Shown here one piece after another: positions 23,786 to 33,310 of a stretch of 40,266 nucleotides of DNA; within the stretch, counting starts at the first letter, position 1, and every line of letters begins with the position of its first letter. This stretch comes from an uncultured Ruminococcus sp. (GTDB lineage: Bacteria; Bacillota; Clostridia; Oscillospirales; Acutalibacteraceae). The DNA is taken from assembly GCA_902786345.1 (NCBI GenBank), contig CADACB010000034.1, positions 1-40,266 of the forward strand. The letters run 5' to 3'. Position numbers and translations under genes: made by a program. The notes beneath the pieces are model-generated. The model did not search any database. It was not told the DNA's origin and saw only the letters and a list, made by a program, of their open reading frames with translations.

Positions 23786-25132
23786 ATGGATAAAAAGATA
23801 AAATTACCTGAAAATGTCAAAAGAATAATTGAAACTCTTAACAGCAAAGGATATAATGCATATGCTGTTGGAGGTTGTATACGTGACAGTCTGATGAATA
23901 AATGTCCTTCTGATTGGGATATATGTACCTCATCACTTCCTCAGGAAACTCTTGACACTCTCGGGAAAAATAACATAATAGAAAACGGCTTGAAGCACGG
24001 TACTGTAACAGTACATATTGATAATGAGAACTATGAGATAACAACCTTTCGTACTGATGGAATATACCTTGACAACAGGCATCCTGAAAATGTTATATTC
24101 GTACGTGATCTGAAGGAGGATCTTTCAAGAAGGGATTTTACCGTCAACGCACTTGCGTATAATGATTCTGACGGATTGATAGATTTATTCAAAGGAACTG
24201 ATGATATAAAAAACAGATGTATCAGATGTGTCGGAGATCCTGATAGGCGTTTTAACGAAGACGCTTTGCGTATACTTCGTGCGCTAAGATTTTCTTCTCA
24301 GCTTGGGTTTACGATTGAAGATGAAACTTCATATAGCATACATAAAAATGCTATGCTTTTGAAGAATATATCCGCTGAAAGAATAATGTCGGAGTTCGTA
24401 AAAATTCTGACAGGGGCAAATGTTGAAGATGTTCTTATGAATTACTACGACGTCGTCTCGGTATTCATTCCTGAAATTAAGCCTATGATCGGGTTCAGAC
24501 AAAGAAATCCTCACCATATCTATGACGTATGGAAACATACTGTAAAGGTTATATCACATATAGAACCACAAAAGGTTCTCAGACTGGCAGCTTTTTTTCA
24601 CGACAGTGGCAAGCCAAGCACCTTTACAATAGATAAGAATAATATTGGTCACTTTCACGGACATCCGGACATTAGTGAGCTTATAGCAAATGATGTTCTC
24701 AGACGCTTGAAGGCAGATAATAATACAATAAGCAAAGTAAGATTGCTTGTAAAGCTTCACGACCTCAGACCTTCTGCAACTTCAAAAAACGTAAGAAAAA
24801 TGCTTGCTAAAACAGGAGCAGAAAATTTTTTGCTGCTTCTTAAGCTTAAATGGGCAGACGCAATGGGACAGAATCCTTTGCTTCTGAACGAAAAGCTTAA
24901 ATATATTGATGAGCTTGAAAAGATATACAATTCAGAAATTACAGGAGATTCAGCTTTTACATTAAAGCAGCTTAAGATAAACGGCTCTGACTTAAAGCGT
25001 ATTGGAATAAACGAGGGGAAAAAAATAGGTATAATTCTGAAATGTCTTCTTGATTGTGTTATAGAAGGGGAGCTTGAAAATGATCAAGAGAAGCTTCTCG
25101 GTGCTGCATCAGAGATCAATAAAAGATTGTAG
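23786..25132 (+). CDS. cca: CCA-adding tRNA nucleotidyltransferase
   Basis: The 448-aa class II nucleotidyltransferase adds or repairs the 3' CCA of tRNA. The catalytic head has YAVGGCIRDSLM and the paired acidic residues in DWDI (about 39-45); RRDFTVNALAYN and RFNEDALRILRALRFSSQLGF follow. The C-terminal half has an HD motif, FFHDSGKPSTF, which in Gram-positive members often accompanies the polymerase and may add phosphohydrolase activity. AAGGCGG lies before the ATG, right after the secG terminator. Confidence 0.94.
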   Translation: MDKKIKLPENVKRIIETLNSKGYNAYAVGGCIRDSLMNKCPSDWDICTSSLPQETLDTLGKNNIIENGLKHGTVTVHIDNENYEITTFRTDGIYLDNRHPENVIFVRDLKEDLSRRDFTVNALAYNDSDGLIDLFKGTDDIKNRCIRCVGDPDRRFNEDALRILRALRFSSQLGFTIEDETSYSIHKNAMLLKNISAERIMSEFVKILTGANVEDVLMNYYDVVSVFIPEIKPMIGFRQRNPHHIYDVWKHTVKVISHIEPQKVLRLAAFFHDSGKPSTFTIDKNNIGHFHGHPDISELIANDVLRRLKADNNTISKVRLLVKLHDLRPSATSKNVRKMLAKTGAENFLLLLKLKWADAMGQNPLLLNEKLKYIDELEKIYNSEITGDSAFTLKQLKINGSDLKRIGINEGKKIGIILKCLLDCVIEGELENDQEKLLGAASEINKRL

Positions 25133-25204
25133 GGGACATCTTATGTTGGTAAATATCTTTTGTGCAAAAAAATTATAAATATACTTTTACCTATTAAATA
25201 TTTG

Positions 25205-25213
25205 TGTTATAAT
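25205..25213 (+). promoter_or_regulatory. Extended -10 promoter of the dnaD-dnaI-like operon
   Basis: TGT followed by TATAAT (25208-25213), 29 bases before the ATG. No clear -35 box. Confidence 0.55.
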
Positions 25214-25241
25214 AAACCAAAGTAAAGTAAGGCGGTTAATA

Positions 25242-26306
25242 ATGGAGTATAATATAAATCTTGGGGTATGGAAAAGCGTATTTGCTGTTCCGAGTGAGAT
25301 AGTTGATAAACATCTTAAGCTGGCGGGTGCGGCACAGCTTAAGGTGTTATTATGGTTTTTGCGTCACTCCGGAGAGAATATTTCAATTGCTGATATTTCA
25401 AAGGCACTTTCAATGCAGGAAGCAGATGTACGTGATTGTATGCAATATTGGGTACAGACGGATGTAATTGCAATAAATGATGATGTTATTACTCCGGCAA
25501 AGCTGTCGGACAATGTTTACGGAACTGAAATATCTACGGCTGATGTATATGAGGACAAAACAGCTGAGAACATTAATATTTCATCAAACGTTGTTGTATC
25601 GGCTGATAAAGCAGAAAATACTGCTGCTGAAAAAAAACATATGCTTTCACGTCCTGAAAAACCTGATATGAAATATCTTGCACAGCGAATCAGCAGTGAT
25701 GAAAGCATTGCGTTTATGATGCAGTCATTGGATGAAATATTCGGCAGAATAACAAATAATAATGATAAAGCTACCCTTCTTATGATACACGAGTATTATG
25801 GATTGCCTGTTGAGGTTATACTTATGCTTTTGCAGTATGCTTCAAGTATAAACAAGTGCAGCTGGAGATATATCGAAAAAACAGCAATGTCCTGGGCTGA
25901 TGAAGAGATAACCACTCTTGAAGCTGCTGAAAAAAAGATTCAGCAGCTCACAAACGGAAGAAATGCTGCATCAGTTGTACAGAGAATAATAGGTGTGGAT
26001 AAACACTCACCTACAGAAAAGGAAACAATGCTTGCAAATACATGGATAAATATATGGAAATTCAGCCCGGAAATGATACGTGCGGCTTACGAATTATGTG
26101 TAGACACCAAGGGAAAATATCTTCCTAATTACACAAATAAAATTCTGGAGAGCTGGCATAACTCCGGTATAACATCAACAGATAAAATAAATAAGTCCAA
26201 GCCGGTGAGATCTAAAAGTAATAAAAAAGGTAATGCTGACAGCTATGAAGCAACCTATGATATTTCCGAATATGAAAGCACAAGCGTGTTAGACGGGGAG
26301 TGGTGA
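25242..26306 (+). CDS. DnaD-domain replication initiation protein
   Basis: A 354-aa protein that fits the Firmicute DnaD/DnaB primosome family, which helps load the replicative helicase at oriC and at stalled forks. The N-terminal winged helix is at about 20-90 (LKVLLWFLRHSGENISIADISKAL). Two DnaB_2/DnaD-type C-terminal segments follow: about 165-235 (LLMIHEYYGLPVEVILMLLQYAS) and about 255-310 (WINIWKFSPEMIRAAYELC ... YLPNYTNKILESWHN). The linker at 95-140 is acidic and Ala/Lys-rich. AAGGCGG precedes the ATG. It is followed with a 1-base gap by the helicase-loader gene, as in other Clostridia. Confidence 0.88.
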   Translation: MEYNINLGVWKSVFAVPSEIVDKHLKLAGAAQLKVLLWFLRHSGENISIADISKALSMQEADVRDCMQYWVQTDVIAINDDVITPAKLSDNVYGTEISTADVYEDKTAENINISSNVVVSADKAENTAAEKKHMLSRPEKPDMKYLAQRISSDESIAFMMQSLDEIFGRITNNNDKATLLMIHEYYGLPVEVILMLLQYASSINKCSWRYIEKTAMSWADEEITTLEAAEKKIQQLTNGRNAASVVQRIIGVDKHSPTEKETMLANTWINIWKFSPEMIRAAYELCVDTKGKYLPNYTNKILESWHNSGITSTDKINKSKPVRSKSNKKGNADSYEATYDISEYESTSVLDGEW

Positions 26307-26307
26307 T

Positions 26308-27312
26308 ATGGGATATTCTTCAGAAATATATGAAGAGGCTGAAAGAAAGCTTGAACGCAGACGTATCCTGTCTGAGCAGGAGCTTGATAAACGCAGGAAT
26401 ATATTGTTTTTGCGTTCTCCGAGAGCGGAAAAAATTGAACAAACTATTGCTAAAACATCTGTTGCGGCAGCCAAGGCAGTATTTGGCGGTGCTGATATAA
26501 AAACAGAGCTTGAAGCTCTTAAGAGAAAAAACCTTGCACTTCAAAATGAACTTAACGAAATACTTAAAAGCTTTGGTTTTCCGGAAAATTATCTTGAAAG
26601 ATGGTATAAGTGTGACAAGTGCAAGGATACAGGCTATATAGACGGAAAAATGTGTGATTGTATGAAAAGACTTCTCAGAGAGACTGCATATGACAGTCTT
26701 AACAGAATGACGCCGCTTTCACTGTCGGATTTTGAAAGCTTTTCTCTTGATTATTACTCAAAGACACCTGTTGCTGAAGGAAAGCTGAGTCCTTATACAC
26801 AAATGAATGGTGTGCTTGGATATTGTAAAAAATATGCAGCGTCTTTCAATGAGGAGTCGCGCAGTCTGCTTTTTCAGGGGGCACCCGGTCTTGGAAAGAC
26901 TCATCTTTCTCTTGCAATAGCTAAAGAAGTAATTGATAAAGGATATGGGGTGGTTTATGTTTCAGCACCTGCAATCCTGACAAAAATAGAAAACGAGCAT
27001 TTTGATATTAAAAAAACAGAAAGTCCTGCAGAACAGATAGTAACAGAATGCGATCTTCTGATTATTGACGACCTTGGTACTGAGTTTACATCAAGATTTA
27101 CTGTTTCTGCTGTTTATAATATTATAAACACCCGTATGATCACATCCAGACCTACGATCATCAGCACAAATCTTACTCTAACCGAGCTTCAGGAAAAGTA
27201 TAATTCAAGAATTGTATCCCGAATTATCGGTATGCTTGACAGGGTGGAATTTGTTGGTGTTGATATTCGTCAGCAGAAACGACGAAGACAGAATTCGATA
27301 AAACGTAAATAA
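26308..27312 (+). CDS. DnaI/DnaC-type helicase loader ATPase
   Basis: A 334-aa AAA+ protein expected to load the DnaB-type helicase. It has a coiled N-terminal region (about 5-95), a four-Cys cluster (C102, C105, C116, C118) that likely binds zinc as in DnaI, Walker A GAPGLGKT (191-198), Walker B LLIIDDLG with D254-D255, and STNLT (sensor 1). It is one base past the DnaD stop, so the pair is coupled. GGGGAG lies upstream. IS21-type IstB ATPases look similar, but there is no transposase here and the DnaD partner fixes the assignment. Confidence 0.9.
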   Translation: MGYSSEIYEEAERKLERRRILSEQELDKRRNILFLRSPRAEKIEQTIAKTSVAAAKAVFGGADIKTELEALKRKNLALQNELNEILKSFGFPENYLERWYKCDKCKDTGYIDGKMCDCMKRLLRETAYDSLNRMTPLSLSDFESFSLDYYSKTPVAEGKLSPYTQMNGVLGYCKKYAASFNEESRSLLFQGAPGLGKTHLSLAIAKEVIDKGYGVVYVSAPAILTKIENEHFDIKKTESPAEQIVTECDLLIIDDLGTEFTSRFTVSAVYNIINTRMITSRPTIISTNLTLTELQEKYNSRIVSRIIGMLDRVEFVGVDIRQQKRRRQNSIKRK

Positions 27313-27332
27313 AAGCAAAAGGAGACAAATCT

Positions 27333-28184
27333 ATGGCAAAGATACTTCTAACAGCAGACAGTACGTGTGATATTTCGGGAGATCTTCTTGAAAGCACCAA
27401 GGCACAGCTTATGCCGCTTCATATAATACTAAACGATAAAAGTTATGACGACGGGATTGATATAACTCCGGATGAAATATATTCTCATTTTAACAGAACA
27501 GGAAAGCTGCCAAAAACTGCGTCGATCAATACACAGGAATATATTGATAAATTTATGCCTTATATTGAGCAAGGCTATGAAATAGTACATATAAATATTG
27601 GTTCTGCGATCTCATCGTCATATCAGAATTGTGTTGCAGCGGCAGAAAAGGTTGGTCATATATATCCGGTTGATTCCTGTAATCTTTCATCCGGCAGCGG
27701 GCATCTGGTGCTTGAGGGTGCCTCACTTGCATCACAGGGATTTACTGCAAAGGAAATATCAGAAGAGCTTAAAAGACTGGTGCCTGAATGTCATTCAAGC
27801 TTTGTGATAGATAAGCTTGATTATCTTCGTGCAGGCGGCAGATGTTCAACGCTTGCTATGTTGGGAGCAAATCTTTTGCAGCTTAAGCCAAGCATTGAGG
27901 TCAATAACAATGACGGTTCTATGACTGTAGGAAAAAAATACAGAGGAAAGCTTGAAAAGGTACTTATAAATTACGTACACGATCAGCTTGAAAGATACAG
28001 TAATATCAGAAATAATCGGATTTTTATAACACATGCCGGAATTGGTCAGAAATATATAGAACTTGTTAAGGAAGAACTTGAAAGGCTTCATTATTTCAAG
28101 AAAATATATATTGAAAGAGCCAGCTGTACTATTTCGTCTCATTGCGGACCGGGAACACTTGGTATACTCTTTATGACAGAATAA
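27333..28184 (+). CDS. DegV-family fatty-acid-binding protein
   Basis: The 283-aa protein opens with TADSTCDISGDLLES, as in the DegV family, and has KTASINTQEY and AISSSYQNCV in the lipid pocket region. Family members such as FakB bind a fatty acid and present it to the FakA kinase for phospholipid synthesis. No fakA is in the window, so the specific role is open. AAGGAG is upstream. It follows the helicase-loader gene by 20 bases. Confidence 0.9.
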   Translation: MAKILLTADSTCDISGDLLESTKAQLMPLHIILNDKSYDDGIDITPDEIYSHFNRTGKLPKTASINTQEYIDKFMPYIEQGYEIVHINIGSAISSSYQNCVAAAEKVGHIYPVDSCNLSSGSGHLVLEGASLASQGFTAKEISEELKRLVPECHSSFVIDKLDYLRAGGRCSTLAMLGANLLQLKPSIEVNNNDGSMTVGKKYRGKLEKVLINYVHDQLERYSNIRNNRIFITHAGIGQKYIELVKEELERLHYFKKIYIERASCTISSHCGPGTLGILFMTE

Positions 28185-28254
28185 TTTTATGTAGAATATA
28201 AAAAATCCATATGAGAATAATAAGTGTAAATAAAGATATAAAGGAGGGAAGCTT

Positions 28255-30366
28255 ATGGATGACAGAGAATTAATATTACATGTATTGTCAGAACAGACTG
28301 AGCCTGTAGACAGAATGGATCTGTGGATAAAAACAGGAATATATGAGATCGAGCAATTCAACAGAATAATATCTGCTCTGGAGGCTGAAGGGGATCTTGT
28401 AATAATAAAACGAAAAAAAATTGCCCTTCCCGGTATAGCCGGTTATGAAAAGGCAGCTATAGTCAGACAAAACAGATACTATCTTTTTGCAAAGCCTGAA
28501 AATGAAGATATGGAGGATGTTTTTATACATTCAAGCTCGTCCAAGGGTGCAATGCCCGGAGATATTGTAATGTTAAAAAATATAAAGGACAGTGAAAAGG
28601 GACCTTCGGGTGATGTTGATAAGATAATAAAAAAAGGGTCCAGGATATTGACAGGTGTGATCGAGCGTGAAAAAGGACGCTCCGGTAAGGCATATATTGT
28701 TCCGGATCACAGCTTTTCATACAGGCTTGGCATAGTGAAAGGCGGCGAATTAAAAAGCAAGAACGGAGATAAGGTGAAAGCAGCGGTTTATTATGACAGT
28801 AAGGAAAAAACCATAAAAGCAAGGGTCATACACATATACGGTCGGGCCGATTCGGCAAGAGTATGTTCCGACGCAATAATTGATTCTTGTGGTATTCCGT
28901 CAAAGTTCAGTGTTCCGGTAAAGCACGAGGCTGCATTGGCGGCAGCAGAGCCGATAACCGATGAGGAAATTTCCGGAAGACTCGACTTGCGTGATGAACC
29001 AATATTTACCATTGACGGAGCGGATGCAAAGGATCTGGATGATGCAATATCAGTAAAAAAGCTTGAAGACGGATGGGAGCTTGGCGTTCACATAGCAGAC
29101 GTTTCTCATTATGTCAAGGCAGGAAGCCGCCTTGATGAAACTGCAATGGACAGGGGAACATCGGTTTATTTTGCAGACAGAGTAATACCCATGCTGCCTG
29201 TTGAAATATCAAACGGCTGCTGTTCGCTGAATGCAGGTATAAAAAAACTTACTTTTTCGGCTATTATGAAGCTTGACAAAAAGGCAGAGCTTGTTGATTA
29301 TCGTTTTGAAAAAAGCGTAATATGTTCAAAAGTACGAGGAGTTTATTCCGAGGTGAACGAGATACTTTGCGGTACAGCGGATGAGGCTGTCAGACAAAAA
29401 TATTCGGCTGTATATGATGAAATTTTTATTGCTAAAGAGCTTGCTGATATACTTAAGGCTAAAGCAAAACAGAGGGGCGAACTTGAGATTGAAAGCAGCG
29501 AACTGAGATTTGTACTTGATGAAAACGGGGTTTGTACGGGTGTAAGTGAAAGAGAGAGAGGAGATGCTGAAGAACTTATAGAGCAGTTTATGATCACTGC
29601 TAACCGTGCGGCAGCTTTGTATGCTAAAAGTGCAGGAATTCCTTTTGTATACCGTGTACACGAAGCACCGGAAGATGAACGCCTGAAAACACTATCTGAG
29701 CTTGCAGCAGCCTGCGGATTCCCTGTAAGAAGACTTAAGACGGGAGTACATCAGACTGATCTTGCAGAGCTTATAAATAAGGCAAAAGATACAAAATATG
29801 CAAACCTGATCTCTTCACAGGTTCTTCGTACAATGGCAAAGGCAAGATATGATTCACATCCCCTTGGACATTTCGGACTTTCTCTTGCAGACTATTGTCA
29901 TTTTACCTCTCCTATAAGACGTTATCCGGATACATCCATTCACAGAATACTAACAGATCTTATAAGCGGTGTGCCGATAGATATAATAGAGCAGAGGTAT
30001 GGAGATTTTGCACGCGAGTCTGCAAAAATATCATCAGACCGTGAACTGCGTGCGGTAAGAGCCGAACGTGAAGCCGAAAAATGTTATGCTGCTGAATATA
30101 TGACGTCACATATAGGTGAACTTCATGATGGCATAATATCGGGTGTTACAAACCGAGGTATTTTTGTATGTATAGAGAATGGTATTGAGGGATTTATAAA
30201 TCTTACAAATCTTGAAGGTTCTATGTTTGAATTTAACGGTACGACCACAACAACAGACCGCAGGAGAGGAATAAGCTATTCGATTGGAGATTCAGTTAAA
30301 ATAAAGGTTATCAGTGCAAGTGTTCCTATGGGAACAATAGATTATGCACTTGCAAACGAAGCTTAA
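28255..30366 (+). CDS. rnr: Ribonuclease R
   Basis: The 703-aa processive 3'-5' exoribonuclease (RNase II family) degrades structured RNA and takes part in ribosome quality control. A helix-turn-helix-like N-terminus (1-60) and cold-shock domains (about 70-200) lead to the RNB catalytic domain: TIDGADAKDLDDAISV has the metal-binding aspartates, then HIADVSHYVKAGS, DRVIPMLPVEISNGCCSLN and HFTSPIRRYPD. An S1 domain (about 622-700) ends the protein, with little of the basic tail seen in E. coli RNase R. AGGAGGG precedes the ATG. smpB and ssrA, often adjacent in other Firmicutes, are not here; spoVAD follows. Confidence 0.95.
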   Translation: MDDRELILHVLSEQTEPVDRMDLWIKTGIYEIEQFNRIISALEAEGDLVIIKRKKIALPGIAGYEKAAIVRQNRYYLFAKPENEDMEDVFIHSSSSKGAMPGDIVMLKNIKDSEKGPSGDVDKIIKKGSRILTGVIEREKGRSGKAYIVPDHSFSYRLGIVKGGELKSKNGDKVKAAVYYDSKEKTIKARVIHIYGRADSARVCSDAIIDSCGIPSKFSVPVKHEAALAAAEPITDEEISGRLDLRDEPIFTIDGADAKDLDDAISVKKLEDGWELGVHIADVSHYVKAGSRLDETAMDRGTSVYFADRVIPMLPVEISNGCCSLNAGIKKLTFSAIMKLDKKAELVDYRFEKSVICSKVRGVYSEVNEILCGTADEAVRQKYSAVYDEIFIAKELADILKAKAKQRGELEIESSELRFVLDENGVCTGVSERERGDAEELIEQFMITANRAAALYAKSAGIPFVYRVHEAPEDERLKTLSELAAACGFPVRRLKTGVHQTDLAELINKAKDTKYANLISSQVLRTMAKARYDSHPLGHFGLSLADYCHFTSPIRRYPDTSIHRILTDLISGVPIDIIEQRYGDFARESAKISSDRELRAVRAEREAEKCYAAEYMTSHIGELHDGIISGVTNRGIFVCIENGIEGFINLTNLEGSMFEFNGTTTTTDRRRGISYSIGDSVKIKVISASVPMGTIDYALANEA

Positions 30367-30400
30367 TAAAAAAGAATAAAATTCACATTAGTAAATGAAT

Positions 30401-30451
30401 AAAAAGCCTCCCTTATGGAATAATAAAGCCAAACGTATGGGAGGTTTTTTT
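30401..30451 (+). terminator. Terminator-like hairpin holding the spoVAD ribosome site
   Basis: CCTCCC (30407-30412) pairs with GGGAGG (30439-30444); the stem extends through A5/T6 and an imperfect TTATG/CGTAT segment. T7 follows (30445-30451). It works as a terminator for rnr, but GGGAGG is also the Shine-Dalgarno of spoVAD, whose ATG is at 30452. Confidence 0.75.
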
Positions 30452-31462
30452 ATGCCCGAAAGAATAGGCAGATATACTTTGAAAATAAATAATAATGTTC
30501 ATATACATTCATCGGCAGGTATAGCAGGAAAAAAAGAAAGTGAAGGTCCGTTGGGAGAGTTTTTTGATGTAACCTTCAATGATAATAAATTAGGACAGTC
30601 CTCGTGGGAAAAAGCCGAAATCAAGCTTCAGACAACGGTTGTAGAACAGCTTCTGAAGAAATCTTTTGCTTCTGCACAGGATATAGATGTTGTGTTTGCA
30701 GGAGATCTTCTTAATCAATGCATTTCGTCGACCTTTGGTTTAAGAGCATTTAATATTCCGTTTTTAGGTCAGTATGGTGCGTGTTCAACAATGGCTCAGA
30801 CAATGCTGCTATCATCAGTTTTTGTAGACAGTGGTGCAGCACAAAAAGCCATAGCCGTAACATCCTCACATTTTTGTTCAGCAGAACGACAATTCAGATT
30901 TCCTATAGAATATGGAGGACAGCGTACTCCAACTGCTCAGTGGACAGTTACGGGTGCCGGTGCTGCATTGATAGACAGAGGTGGTGTTGGTCCGCTTATA
31001 AAACATCTTACAATAGGGAAAATAATGGATCTGAATATAAAAGACGCTAATAATATGGGAGCGGCAATGGCACCTGCCGCAGCCGATACTATTTCATCTT
31101 TTCTACAGGATACTGATACTAAGCCGTCAGATTACGACCTGATCCTGACAGGAGATTTAGGCAAAGTCGGTTCGGCTCTGCTTATTGAAATTATGCAAAA
31201 TAAGGGTTATGACATCAGCTCTGTGCATAATGACTGTGGGTTAATGATATTTGATACAGAAAAACAGGATGTTCATTCGGGAGGTTCAGGCTGTGGATGC
31301 TCAGGCTCTGTATTTTGTTCATATATAATGCAGAAGCTTCAAAAATATGAGCTTAATAATATTTTATTTGCTGCAACCGGTGCATTGATGTCGCCTACAT
31401 CATCTCAACAGGGTGAAAGTATACCTGGAATTGCACATCTTTTGCATATAGGCTCACAATAA
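30452..31462 (+). CDS. spoVAD: Stage V sporulation protein AD
   Basis: The 336-aa protein has a thiolase-like fold and takes part in dipicolinic-acid uptake into the spore. Recognisable family segments include GDLLNQCISSTFGLR, YGACSTMAQTML, SHFCSAERQFRFP, YGGQRTPTAQWTVTG, SGCGCSGSVF and GALMSPTSSQQGESI. The longest frame begins at 30395 inside the hairpin; the ATG at 30452 gives the usual N-terminus (MPERIGRYTLK) and has GGGAGG seven bases before it. SpoVAD normally sits in a spoVA operon with AC and AE; neither is here. The T-tract before the ATG means the messenger either ends before the gene or starts from a forespore promoter I could not identify. Confidence 0.93.
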   Translation: MPERIGRYTLKINNNVHIHSSAGIAGKKESEGPLGEFFDVTFNDNKLGQSSWEKAEIKLQTTVVEQLLKKSFASAQDIDVVFAGDLLNQCISSTFGLRAFNIPFLGQYGACSTMAQTMLLSSVFVDSGAAQKAIAVTSSHFCSAERQFRFPIEYGGQRTPTAQWTVTGAGAALIDRGGVGPLIKHLTIGKIMDLNIKDANNMGAAMAPAAADTISSFLQDTDTKPSDYDLILTGDLGKVGSALLIEIMQNKGYDISSVHNDCGLMIFDTEKQDVHSGGSGCGCSGSVFCSYIMQKLQKYELNNILFAATGALMSPTSSQQGESIPGIAHLLHIGSQ

Positions 31463-31472
31463 GCTTTAAAAT

Positions 31473-31518
31473 AATAATTGTCAGTTCCGGATATATTCTG
31501 CCGGAGCTGACAATTATT
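31473..31518. terminator. Bidirectional terminator between spoVAD and rqcH
   Basis: An 18-bp stem with one G-U pair (31473-31490 with 31501-31518) and a 10-base loop, lying between the converging genes. Confidence 0.9.
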
Positions 31519-31545
31519 TATGTTCTTTAAAATAACGGATATATT

Positions 31546-33291
31546 TTATATTAAATCTGATTTATATGGTTCAACAAACAAGGTTTTTTGGTTTGTATAT
31601 ATGACCATTCCGGGTTTGGCACCCTGAGGCTTGCTTACATATCGTATTTTTGTATAGTCAACAGGGGTTTTTCCTGACTCCCGGGCCTTGCTGTGTGCAG
31701 CGGCAAGTGAAGCGGCAAAAAGTATTGTGTCATCATCAACAGTATTGCCTTGTGTGATAATAATAGTGTGAGAGCCGGGAATATCTTTTGTATGAAACCA
31801 CAAATCGTTTTTATCAGCCTGCTTCAGAGTGAGCTTATCGTTTTGCTTATTGTTTCTTCCGACAAGAATTTTAAAACCGCTTTGAGACCTGAATTCCAGC
31901 GGAGGTAAGGCGGCTTCATTTTTTTGTTTTTTACCCTTTGATTTTAAATATCCCTGTTCTGTAAGCTCGGTTCTTATTTCATCAAGCTCCCTTATGCTTT
32001 CTGCACGTGATAAGCTGTCCAGTACAGATGAAACATAATCAAGCTCGTTTTCTGCCTGACTGATTTGCACAGTCAGAACCTGTTCAGCGGTTTTAGCTTT
32101 TTGATAGCTTTTATAATATCGTTGAGAATTAGCCGCAGGGGAAAGTGCAGGATCAAGCTTTACAGTTATCTCTGACATATTTTCATCATAGAAATTTTCT
32201 GCTTTAAGCTCAGGATCTCCTTTATTTATGCGATATAAATTAGCCTGAATAATATCACCGCAGATCCTGAAATATTCTCTGTCTGCACAGGTTGAAAGCT
32301 CCTCTTTTTGTATGTATATCTTTTTTATAAGCCTTGATGCAGCGTTATTCAGTAATTTGTTAAGGTCATTTGATTTTTGACGTATTGTTTCAAGTGCATC
32401 TCGTTTTGCATAATAGCGGTCAAGCAATTCGCAGAAGCTTTTGCATTCTTTAAACGATCTTCCGCTTCCATATTGCTGAATATCCTCAAATGTAAAATCA
32501 ATAGGTTTTTTTGACGGATCGGTAATAATATACGGCTCACCTGAGCAGTCACGTATTATATTTATGGTACGTTTCAAAAAGAATCTGAGTCTTGAAATAA
32601 GCTCTTCATCAAGCTCCTTTGAAAAAACATCACGACCTCTGCCGGTAAGATGTTCAAGCTCACGGCATATTATGGGTGATACACCTTGAATAATGTTAAG
32701 CAGAGCTTTTGAAAGAAGCATATTATTATTTATTCCCTGCACGGCAGAGATTATGTCATCTGCATCATATTCAAGAACACTTAGTTTTTTTTGACTGGGA
32801 GGCATCTGATACTGTAAACCCGGCAGAATCAGACGCTGGGACGACATAGAAGCATCGACCCTTTTCACAGAATCAATGATATTGTTCTTTTCATCAATAA
32901 AAACAATATTGCTGTATTGTCCCATTATTTCAACAGCAAGCTTCATTATTACTGTATCGCCCAACTCATTTTTACCCTCAAATTCAAGAATAAGTATTCT
33001 TTCAAGTCCGGGCTGATGAATGCTGCGAAGCCTTGCTCCCGAAAGTCGTTTTCTCAGGAGCATACACAGCATAGGCGGAGTTCGTGGGTTTTCAGGAGTT
33101 GATGATGTAATGTTTATTCTGGGGCTGTTAGCTCTTGCTGATATAAGAAGTTTTTTTATTCCCTCAAACGAACGCATTGATAATATCAGTTCATCCCGTG
33201 ATGGCTGATAAATTTTATCCACCTTGCTGTTTATGAGGTTTTCTTCAAGTTCTTTTTTTATATGTCTTAAAAATGCTCCGTCAAGTGCCAT
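31546..33291 (-). CDS. rqcH: Ribosome quality control protein RqcH (NFACT family)
   Basis: The 581-aa homologue of Rqc2/NEMF. It is predicted to bind stalled 50S-peptidyl-tRNA and recruit tRNA-Ala for C-terminal alanine tailing. NFACT-N starts at MALDGAFLRHIKKEL; the helical middle is at about 260-440; NFACT-R is at the C-terminus (FKILVGRNNKQNDKLTLKQADKNDLWFHTKD, GSHTIII). At 97-98 it has E-R, where the characterised Bacillus protein has the essential D-R. Names such as FbpA (fibronectin-binding) are older. GGAGGTC precedes the ATG. It is the last gene of a four-gene minus-strand unit. Confidence 0.92.
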   Translation of the reverse strand: MALDGAFLRHIKKELEENLINSKVDKIYQPSRDELILSMRSFEGIKKLLISARANSPRINITSSTPENPRTPPMLCMLLRKRLSGARLRSIHQPGLERILILEFEGKNELGDTVIMKLAVEIMGQYSNIVFIDEKNNIIDSVKRVDASMSSQRLILPGLQYQMPPSQKKLSVLEYDADDIISAVQGINNNMLLSKALLNIIQGVSPIICRELEHLTGRGRDVFSKELDEELISRLRFFLKRTINIIRDCSGEPYIITDPSKKPIDFTFEDIQQYGSGRSFKECKSFCELLDRYYAKRDALETIRQKSNDLNKLLNNAASRLIKKIYIQKEELSTCADREYFRICGDIIQANLYRINKGDPELKAENFYDENMSEITVKLDPALSPAANSQRYYKSYQKAKTAEQVLTVQISQAENELDYVSSVLDSLSRAESIRELDEIRTELTEQGYLKSKGKKQKNEAALPPLEFRSQSGFKILVGRNNKQNDKLTLKQADKNDLWFHTKDIPGSHTIIITQGNTVDDDTILFAASLAAAHSKARESGKTPVDYTKIRYVSKPQGAKPGMVIYTNQKTLFVEPYKSDLI

Positions 33292-33310
33292 AATGACCTC
33301 CGAAATTTAT

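Noticed and set aside
26308-27312. IstB ATPase of an IS21 element
   Set aside because: A DnaD-type gene is coupled to it, there is no transposase and no terminal repeats, and the Cys cluster fits DnaI.
30395-30451. N-terminal extension of spoVAD
   Set aside because: These codons are the terminator-like hairpin; family proteins start near MPERIGRY and the ribosome site fits 30452.
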